From: Alkaliphilus sp.
Lineage (GTDB): Bacteria > Bacillota > Clostridia > Peptostreptococcales > Thermotaleaceae
DNA: 5,085 bases
Assembly (NCBI GenBank): GCA_018335765.1
Contig: JAGXRU010000187.1
Coordinates: forward strand, 1-5,085
Reading direction: 5' to 3'
Of this stretch, positions 1 through 4,079 are shown one piece after another (the first letter of the stretch is position 1; every line of letters begins with the position of its first letter). Both the position numbers and the translations under genes were made by a program. The notes under the pieces were generated by a model that did not search any database, was not told the origin of the DNA, and saw only the letters and a program-made list of their open reading frames with translations.

Positions 1-85
1 AGAATATGTTTGACGCTCAGCTCGGAAAAATGTAATTTGGAAATCCTGAACAGATTTTGAAGGAGTATATGGAGTTTAAGAAACT

Positions 86-256
86 ATGGCAAAGCACGAG
101 AATGAAAACCATGATGATTTCATTAGCAGGGTTATTGAAAATAAAATAGTTTGTAAAGTTAAGTTGGCTGATTTAAGTGATAACATGGATTTGTCACGTA
201 TTCCAAATCCTACCCAAGAGAATTGTTTCAGTAGAATCAAGTATGGATATAAGTAA
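86..256 (+). pseudogene. Remnant of a RelA/SpoT-like HD-domain phosphohydrolase (C-terminal part)
   Basis: Reading from the ATG at 86 gives 56 residues. The central part, roughly residues 12-41, reads FISRVIENKIVCKVKLADL followed by SDNMDLSRIPNP. This is the typical C-terminal part of small HD-domain proteins annotated as guanosine polyphosphate pyrophosphohydrolases, where the KLAD-x-x-x-N block carries the last conserved metal-binding Asp of the HD fold. The family is normally well over 150 residues, and the catalytic HD pair and the first conserved His lie N-terminal to this block. They are absent here: this frame has a TAA at 77-79 just upstream. After NPTQ the alignment to the family decays and stops at TAA 254-256. 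There is no convincing ribosome binding site at the ATG. I call it a fossil, not a gene. The family assignment rests on remembered motif resemblance, but the run of matching residues is long enough to make chance unlikely. Confidence 0.72.
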
Positions 257-325
257 AAAGACCTAATAGCCAAGAGTAATTGTTAAGATGAAAAAGTTAC
301 GATTAAATTACAATAATTGGTTAAA

Positions 326-409
326 ATGAAAGAGCATAACCTTATGCAAGCAATAGCAAGAGTGAATAGAGTCTTTAAGGATAAGATGGCTGGAAAATTT
401 TTCATCTAA
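326..409 (+). pseudogene. Remnant of type I restriction enzyme R subunit (HsdR), motif VI region
   Basis: The short frame from 326 encodes MKEHNLMQAIARVNRVFKDK and then MAGKFFI before TAA 407-409. The first twenty residues match the very conserved HsdR stretch around helicase motif VI, whose QAIARVNR core carries the arginines that contact ATP in the DNA translocase. In intact HsdR proteins, which are around 1000 residues, FKDK is followed by a PGG and VVDY-type segment. Here it degenerates at once into MAGKFF and a stop. Upstream in frame there is a TAA at 314-316. Only about 27 codons of a gene of some 3 kb remain, so this is a deletion relic, not a functional enzyme. No hsdM or hsdS sequence is visible. 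It lies on the same strand as the HD-hydrolase remnant, which suggests that a former accessory or defence region has been reduced to scraps. Confidence 0.75.
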
Positions 410-429
410 AACTAAAACCCAAGGTGTGC

Positions 430-472
430 AGATGTCCTTCTAAATGTGAAAGTTTATGAGGGCATCTTTTTT
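430..472 (+). terminator. Intrinsic terminator downstream of the gene remnants
   Basis: AGATGTCCT (430-438) pairs with AGGGCATCT (459-467) with one G-T wobble, and TAAA (441-444) can pair with TTTA (453-456) inside the loop. The right arm runs directly into a T tract that ends at 472. No intact gene lies upstream in this window, so this is probably the surviving 3' end signal of the transcription unit whose remnants lie at 86-409. Confidence 0.7.
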
Positions 473-711
473 GTTGCAATTTTTCCGCTCAAGAATGATT
501 CCTATCCTGGAAACCCGAATCACGTGAATGCAAATGTGTTCATTTTTAAATCACCCACAGACTGGCTCCGCCTAGGGTTATCAAAATTTTTTAGTGTTGA
601 AAGGCTCTTTTTATTATGATAAGTTATTATATATAGTATAAGGACCAAGGATGATCCAAATGATGATAAACTAATATAATATAGTATTAGCTAGTTTTCA
701 TTAAATGAGGA
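473..711. other. Non-coding gap with possible Nudix promoter elements
   Basis: I find no supported gene or recognisable RNA on either strand here. The stretch 551-580 is locally richer in G and C than the surroundings, but nothing in it is recognisable to me. From about 611 to 690 the sequence is almost pure A/T. It holds a perfect -10 hexamer TATAAT (675-680) without a good -35 partner, a TTGAAA (597-602) without a correctly spaced -10, and an inverted repeat CTAATA (671-676) / TATTAG (685-690) that covers the TATAAT. The Nudix gene must be transcribed from somewhere in this region, since the terminator at 430-472 separates it from anything upstream. The exact promoter cannot be fixed by eye. 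Confidence 0.4.
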
Positions 712-712
712 G
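708..712 (+). promoter_or_regulatory. Ribosome binding site that decides the Nudix start
   Basis: AGGAG sits 8 nt before GTG 721, which is ideal spacing. The alternative in-frame GTG at 712 begins on the last base of this site and so cannot use it. Confidence 0.7.
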
Positions 713-720
713 TGGAAGTT

Positions 721-1146
721 GTGAGAGAAGAAATTAGCTCAGGCGGTGTAGTAGTATTTCGAAATGCGATCCTGTTGTTAAGAAAATATAATGGTGATTG
801 GGTCTTACCTAAGGGTAAGGTGGAGAAAAAGGAAAAAATAATCGATACCGCCGTTCGAGAGGTCTTTGAAGAAGGTGGCGTTAGAGCTGAGGTCATTCAA
901 TATCTGGGCAAGATTCATTATGCATTTAAAAATGGTTGGCAAGAACATGAACTTGTAAACAAGACGGTGCATTGGTATCTCATGAAGGCTCGGAGTATGG
1001 ATTGCATACCCTTAAAAGATGAAGGCTTTGTGGAAGCAAGATTTGTGCATATAAGACGAGCAACTGAGCTGGCAAAATACGATGATGAGCGGGATATCAT
1101 TGAGAAGGCTATTAGAGAAATGCAGAAGGATCTCAATTTGGCTTGA
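721..1146 (+). CDS. Nudix hydrolase (MutT/Ap4A hydrolase-like)
   Basis: This 141-residue single-domain protein has a perfect Nudix box, G-x5-E-x7-REVFEEGGV, at residues 32-54. The metal-binding glutamates are Glu47, Glu50 and Glu51. Family enzymes cleave nucleoside diphosphates linked to another moiety (X), such as oxidised dNTPs, diadenosine polyphosphates or nucleotide sugars, in the cytosol. The early SSGGVVVF strand and the WVLPKGKVE stretch resemble the Ap4A-hydrolase-like branch, but the substrate cannot be read from sequence. I chose the GTG at 721 because AGGAG (708-712) lies 8 nt upstream of it. The in-frame GTG at 712 would overlap that site and have no ribosome binding site of its own; it would give 144 residues. 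The C-terminus ends at TGA 1144-1146, inside a terminator stem. The protein appears full length and intact. Its neighbour downstream is convergent, so it is probably monocistronic. Confidence 0.9.
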   Translation: MREEISSGGVVVFRNAILLLRKYNGDWVLPKGKVEKKEKIIDTAVREVFEEGGVRAEVIQYLGKIHYAFKNGWQEHELVNKTVHWYLMKARSMDCIPLKDEGFVEARFVHIRRATELAKYDDERDIIEKAIREMQKDLNLA

Positions 1147-1155
1147 GATCCTTTT
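1126..1155 (+). terminator. Intrinsic terminator overlapping the 3' end of the Nudix gene
   Basis: GGATCTCAA (1128-1136) and TTGAGATCC (1143-1151) pair perfectly around a 6-nt loop, and AA (1126-1127) can extend the stem into the following TTTT (1152-1155). The Nudix stop codon (1144-1146) lies in the right arm, so the last codons of the gene form the left arm. Read from the minus strand the hairpin is followed only by TTCTGC, so it would be a poor terminator for the convergent DUF1540 gene, although it could still slow read-through. Confidence 0.82.
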
Positions 1156-1162
1156 GCAAATT

Positions 1163-1333
1163 TTAACGACCTTCTAGGATAAAAGTAGAACATAGAGCAT
1201 CATCACTGGTGTGGGCTTGTTTACCCTTAGGATGAACTTCAATTTTATCTGCATGGCAGTAATCGCTTTTGTGATAATGACAATTCGATACATGGCACTT
1301 TACTTCCATTCTTGGATGATTTCCAGTCTGCAT
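1163..1333 (-). CDS. DUF1540 domain small cysteine protein
   Basis: This minus-strand gene of 56 codons starts at ATG (complement of 1331-1333) and ends at TAA (complement of 1163-1165). A near-perfect AGGAGGT site (complement of 1341-1347) lies 7 nt upstream of the start. The protein has four cysteines, Cys13, Cys18, Cys26 and Cys48, in the blocks VKCHVSNCHYH, DYCHADKIEVHP and SDDALCSTFI. This is the pattern of DUF1540 proteins, short Firmicutes proteins of unknown function. The Cys and His spacing suggests metal binding, probably zinc, but that is an inference. There is no signal peptide or membrane segment. The gene is convergent with the Nudix gene and divergent from whiA, so it has its own transcript. 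Length, motif and ribosome binding site all agree, so I am confident it is real. Confidence 0.9.
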   Translation of the reverse strand: MQTGNHPRMEVKCHVSNCHYHKSDYCHADKIEVHPKGKQAHTSDDALCSTFILEGR

Positions 1334-1384
1334 TAATAACACCTCCTAAAATGATCTCATAGATATTTTGCACAAATTTCTTTT

Positions 1385-1413
1385 AAATTATTAGCAAATA
1401 AAATGATTGACAA
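1385..1413 (-). promoter_or_regulatory. Candidate promoter of the DUF1540 gene
   Basis: On the minus strand, TTGTCA (complement of 1408-1413) is followed after exactly 17 nt by TAATTT (complement of 1385-1390), which keeps the critical first two T-A and last T positions of the -10. The start point would lie about 45 nt before the gene. The -10 is weak, so this is only a candidate. Confidence 0.35.
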
Positions 1414-1439
1414 AAATAAAATTTAAACCAACTACTTTA

Positions 1440-1448
1440 TGGTATAAT
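1440..1448 (+). promoter_or_regulatory. Extended -10 promoter of whiA-HPr
   Basis: TGGTATAAT is a perfect TGN-TATAAT extended -10, which can work without a good -35. At the -35 distance the sequence is AATTTA. A perfect TTGACA at 1407-1412 is 30 nt from this -10, too far to act with it. Transcription would start near 1455, giving a leader of about 45 nt to the whiA ATG. Confidence 0.65.
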
Positions 1449-1499
1449 AATAATGTGCTAATTATTAAATTCTAGATATAGACGTAAGCAGGTGATGAA

Positions 1500-2459
1500 A
1501 TGTCTTTTTCGATGAAGACTAAAAATGAGCTGTCAAGGTTAATTCCAGAGGAAAAATGCTGTCAACTGGCAGAACTTTCTTCATTAATTAGAATGAGTGG
1601 TACAATCCAATTAATGGGATTTGAAAAAGTGAATATTCGAATCACTACAGAAAATGCTGCCATTGCTAGGAAAATATTTGTTTTGCTTAAAAAATGCTTT
1701 GGGATACAGACAGAATTAATGGTCAGAAAAAATAAGGTATTAAAGAAAAATAATCATTATGTTATTGTTATAAGCAGTAATTTAGGGGCAAACGATATCC
1801 TTAAACAGGTTGGAATTTTAAGGATTGATGAAGGAAGTTTCATTATTGACTATGCAATACCAACAACACTTATTAAAAAACGCTGTTGTAAAAGAGCATA
1901 CTTGCGAGGTGCTTTTTTAGGCGCCGGTTCAGTAAGTGATCCGGAAAAAACCTATCATTTAGAATTCGTCGCAGGCAGCGAGGAACACAGTGAAGACCTG
2001 AAGGATCTGATTAATTGCTTTGAACTGTGTGCAAAGGTTGTACAAAGAAAGAATAACTATGTTGTATATTTAAAAGAAGGAGATCAAATAGTAGATCTCT
2101 TAAATATAATCGGTGCTCATTCGGCTCTTTTAAATCTGGAAAACATTCGAATCGTAAAACAAGTAAGAAATAATGTCAACCGTATCGTAAACTGTGAAAC
2201 TGCCAATCTTAGTAAAATTGTTAATGCGTCACTCAGACAGATTCAAAATATTGAATATGTCCAAGAACACTATGGGTTAAAGATATTTCCTAATGGACTT
2301 AGAGAAATTGCGGAACTTAGACTGGATGATCAGGAAGCTAGCTTAAAGGAGCTTGGACAGATGCTAAATCCGCCCATAGGGAAATCTGGTGTAAACCATA
2401 GATTGAGGAAAATAGAAGAAATCGCTGAAAAATTAAGAAAAAATGGGGGAGTGAAATAG
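1500..2459 (+). CDS. whiA: DNA-binding protein WhiA
   Basis: This is a full-length 319-residue WhiA, a DNA-binding protein conserved across Gram-positive bacteria. It is a sporulation regulator in Streptomyces and affects cell division and chromosome segregation in Bacillus subtilis. The start MSFSMKTKNELSRL matches the usual MSFS-x-x-x-KNEL opening, so ATG 1500 is the start. AGGTGA (1490-1495) lies just 4 nt upstream, a short spacing. Residues 129-148 (KRAYLRGAFLGAGSVSDP) are the degenerate LAGLIDADG core inherited from homing endonucleases but without nuclease function. Residues 224-254 contain the conserved NRIVNCETAN block. Residues about 268-312 form the C-terminal helix-turn-helix. The HPr gene follows after 2 nt. 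The nucleotide-binding genes rapZ and yvcK that usually precede whiA are not here; the upstream neighbour is a divergent DUF1540 gene. Confidence 0.96.
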   Translation: MSFSMKTKNELSRLIPEEKCCQLAELSSLIRMSGTIQLMGFEKVNIRITTENAAIARKIFVLLKKCFGIQTELMVRKNKVLKKNNHYVIVISSNLGANDILKQVGILRIDEGSFIIDYAIPTTLIKKRCCKRAYLRGAFLGAGSVSDPEKTYHLEFVAGSEEHSEDLKDLINCFELCAKVVQRKNNYVVYLKEGDQIVDLLNIIGAHSALLNLENIRIVKQVRNNVNRIVNCETANLSKIVNASLRQIQNIEYVQEHYGLKIFPNGLREIAELRLDDQEASLKELGQMLNPPIGKSGVNHRLRKIEEIAEKLRKNGGVK

Positions 2460-2461
2460 AG

Positions 2462-2728
2462 ATGGTAAAAAAGGAACTAGTAGTCAACAATAAAATAGGA
2501 CTTCATGCTAGACCGGCAGCTATATTTGTTCAAAGGGCAAACAAATATGAGTCAGATGTTTTCGTTGAAAAAAATACAAAAAAAGTCAATGGGAAAAGTA
2601 TTATGGGAATTATGTCCTTGGGAGTTGCTAAAAATGAATGCATATCCATCATAATAGATGGACCTGATGAATTGGAAGCAATGGATGATCTGAAAAATCT
2701 AGTTGAAACAGAATTGTTAGAGTTATAG
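2462..2728 (+). CDS. ptsH: Phosphocarrier protein HPr
   Basis: This 88-residue protein is the HPr fold with both regulatory sites. His15 lies in the active loop GLHARPAA, where enzyme I of the sugar phosphotransferase system places phosphate. Ser46 lies in KSIMGIMSLG, the target of HPr kinase in Firmicutes, used for carbon catabolite control with CcpA. Because His15 is kept, it is a true HPr by sequence and not a Crh-type protein, which lacks that histidine, although it occupies the position that crh has after whiA in Bacillus. The ATG at 2462 is 2 nt after the whiA stop. Its ribosome binding site, GGGGGAG at 2445-2451, lies inside the end of whiA, so translation is probably coupled. A strong terminator follows immediately. 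The symbol is a family name; whether it is the only HPr of the cell cannot be told here. Confidence 0.95.
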   Translation: MVKKELVVNNKIGLHARPAAIFVQRANKYESDVFVEKNTKKVNGKSIMGIMSLGVAKNECISIIIDGPDELEAMDDLKNLVETELLEL

Positions 2729-2730
2729 AG

Positions 2731-2760
2731 AAAGCCGCTTGTGTAAAAACGAGCGGTTTT
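2731..2760 (+). terminator. Intrinsic terminator of the whiA-HPr operon
   Basis: AAAGCCGCTTGT (2731-2742) pairs with ACGAGCGGTTTT (2749-2760) over 12 bp with two G-T wobbles and a 6-nt loop. The right arm ends in TTTT, and a second T run (2765-2769) follows. It begins 3 nt after the HPr stop. Confidence 0.85.
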
Positions 2761-2787
2761 CAGATTTTTGAAATTACTTCAGATTTA

Positions 2788-2809
2788 AAATAGGAGTATG
2801 GTCCTATTT
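2788..2809. repeat. Inverted repeat upstream of the HD-GYP gene
   Basis: AAATAGGA (2788-2795) and TCCTATTT (2802-2809) are perfect 8-bp arms around a 6-nt loop. No T run follows, so it is not a standard terminator. The left arm holds most of an AGGAG motif, which would be hidden if the hairpin formed in RNA. It could be an operator, a leader hairpin or chance. Confidence 0.5.
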
Positions 2810-2844
2810 GCTCGACGCAATATTTAAAAGGAATTCATTGGTTT

Positions 2845-2873
2845 TTGTCGAAATTAGTCACTATAGCATAAAT
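2845..2873 (+). promoter_or_regulatory. Weak candidate promoter of the HD-GYP gene
   Basis: TTGTCG (2845-2850) is followed after 17 nt by ATAAAT (2868-2873), within the context TATAGCATAAAT. The -35 is good and the -10 is poor. A promoter is expected between the HPr terminator and the gene, but the exact one is uncertain. Confidence 0.25.
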
Positions 2874-2906
2874 TGCACAAATTACCATTACATATGTGGA
2901 GGCAAC

Positions 2907-3977
2907 ATGTATAAAATTAATATAGAGCATTTGAGACCAGGGATGGTCATTGGAAAAACAATTTCCAGCAGTGATGGTATAGTTTTGCTCTCTGAAGGTT
3001 TAACCATTAAAGAACATTACATTGATAAGCTTATAGAATCAGGTATTTCAGAGATTTGTGTGAGAATTGATGAATTATCAGAAGTAAAGATTATTGATAT
3101 AATACAGGAGGAAAATCGACAGACTGCTAAAATACTAACAAAACAAACAATGGAAAAGATTAATATGGGTGATGAATTTTCAACTGCTAAAATAACGGAA
3201 ATTGTTTCAACGATTATAGAAGATTTGTTGAATGATGAAGGTATTATATTAAATCTTTCTGATATAAGGGCTGTAGACGACTATACCTTTGATCATTGTG
3301 TCAATGTTTGTGTACTATCCATAGTTACTGGAATAGCCTTAGGCTATGACAAGGAGAAGCTTTTGAAACTGGGTGTTGGAGCAATCCTGCACGATATAGG
3401 CAAAATATTGGTTTCGCAAGAAATACTAAATAAACCTGGAGCCCTTGAGAAAAAAGAGTATGATGAAATGAAAAAACATGCTGAACTTGGATATCATACA
3501 ATTATTAGGCATACTGAGTTAGATACTAGCAGTATGATGGTAATATTAGAACATCATGAGAGATACAATGGTACAGGATATCCGGCAGGCAAAAAGAGAA
3601 ATGAAATTCATGAGTTTTCAAGGATAGTTGCCATAGCTGATGTATATGATGCTTTAACATCTGACAGAGTGTATAAGAAAAGAATATGTCCTAGCGAAGC
3701 CATAGAACATCTAGTGTCTATGTCGAATCATGACTTTGATCATGAGATTTTGGAAAAATTCTTGAAACATGTGACTAGTTATCCTATTGGAACAATGGTG
3801 CTTTTAAACTCAGGAATCAGAGGTGTCGTAAGCGGTAAGAATAATGACTATCCAAGTAGACCTAAGGTTAAATGTATAATGGATCAAAGTGGTAATAAAA
3901 TTAAGTATAATGCAGAGTTGGAATTGATATATCACCCCTCGGTTACTATTACTAAAGTGTTAGAGGACATTAGTTAA
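2907..3977 (+). CDS. HD-GYP domain cyclic di-GMP phosphodiesterase (predicted)
   Basis: The protein has 356 residues and no membrane segment, so it should be cytosolic. Residues 7-55 (HLRPGMVIGKTI to EICVRI) form the small N-terminal domain often found before HD-GYP domains. The HD-GYP domain spans about 125-290 with all expected metal ligands: His130, His162-Asp163 in ILHDIGK, His191, His216 and His217, and Asp245 in AIADVYDAL. The GYP loop HHERYNGTGYP lies at 216-226. HD-GYP enzymes open cyclic di-GMP, some act on related cyclic dinucleotides, and the intact ligands argue for activity. Residues about 291-345 form a beta-rich tail common in Clostridia members. I chose ATG 2907, preceded by GGAGG (2898-2902, spacing 4 nt). 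The frame is open back to a TTG at 2808, but the 33 extra residues resemble nothing in the family. It lies between two terminator-like hairpins and is probably transcribed alone. Confidence 0.93.
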   Translation: MYKINIEHLRPGMVIGKTISSSDGIVLLSEGLTIKEHYIDKLIESGISEICVRIDELSEVKIIDIIQEENRQTAKILTKQTMEKINMGDEFSTAKITEIVSTIIEDLLNDEGIILNLSDIRAVDDYTFDHCVNVCVLSIVTGIALGYDKEKLLKLGVGAILHDIGKILVSQEILNKPGALEKKEYDEMKKHAELGYHTIIRHTELDTSSMMVILEHHERYNGTGYPAGKKRNEIHEFSRIVAIADVYDALTSDRVYKKRICPSEAIEHLVSMSNHDFDHEILEKFLKHVTSYPIGTMVLLNSGIRGVVSGKNNDYPSRPKVKCIMDQSGNKIKYNAELELIYHPSVTITKVLEDIS

Positions 3978-4005
3978 ATCATATTTTTTAAAAATTTTCT
4001 TTATA

Positions 4006-4014
4006 TGCTATAAT
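4006..4014 (+). promoter_or_regulatory. Extended -10 promoter of the DRTGG/CBS regulator gene
   Basis: TGCTATAAT is a perfect extended -10. At 17 nt upstream the sequence is TTTTAA, a weak -35. The predicted start point is about 4020, which falls inside the palindrome at 4018-4038. Confidence 0.65.
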
Positions 4015-4017
4015 ACT

Positions 4018-4048
4018 GGTATGAAATTATTTCATGCCTTTTATTTTT
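4018..4048. repeat. Palindrome at the promoter start point: operator or terminator
   Basis: GGTATGAAA (4018-4026) and TTTCATGCC (4030-4038) form a 9-bp stem with one G-T wobble and a 3-nt loop, followed by TTTTATTTTT (4039-4048). This has the form of an intrinsic terminator for the HD-GYP gene, 40 nt past its stop. Because a strong extended -10 lies just before it, the palindrome also sits where an operator would block the regulator gene. Both roles are possible. Confidence 0.65.
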
Positions 4049-4079
4049 CGCAAAAATATTGTTGAACGGAGAGTTTGTT

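Noticed and set aside
76..273. Minus-strand open frame of 65 codons
   Set aside because: It lies antisense to the HD-hydrolase remnant, has no good ribosome binding site and its sequence resembles no family I know.
473..610. Possible structured RNA in the G/C-richer stretch around 551-580
   Set aside because: I see no clear stems, no known riboswitch core and no coding potential, so it remains unassigned.
687..896. Minus-strand open frame of 69 codons over the Nudix start
   Set aside because: It is the antisense shadow of a gene with an intact Nudix box and shows no features of its own.
918..1193. Minus-strand open frame of 91 codons
   Set aside because: It is antisense to the Nudix gene and overlaps the end of the better supported DUF1540 gene.
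1407..1448. TTGACA paired with TATAAT as a whiA promoter
   Set aside because: The spacing is 30 nt instead of about 17. The extended -10 alone is a better explanation.
2798..2827. Tiny leader frame of nine codons at ATG 2798
   Set aside because: The AGGAG before it is only 1 nt away, too close for initiation.
2808..2906. TTG start giving a 33-residue N-terminal extension of the HD-GYP protein
   Set aside because: The extension resembles nothing in the family, while ATG 2907 has GGAGG just upstream and begins exactly at the usual N-terminal domain.
2761..2906. Cyclic di-GMP riboswitch before the HD-GYP gene
   Set aside because: I looked for the conserved GEMM-type core motifs and found none; the leader is also short and A/T-rich.
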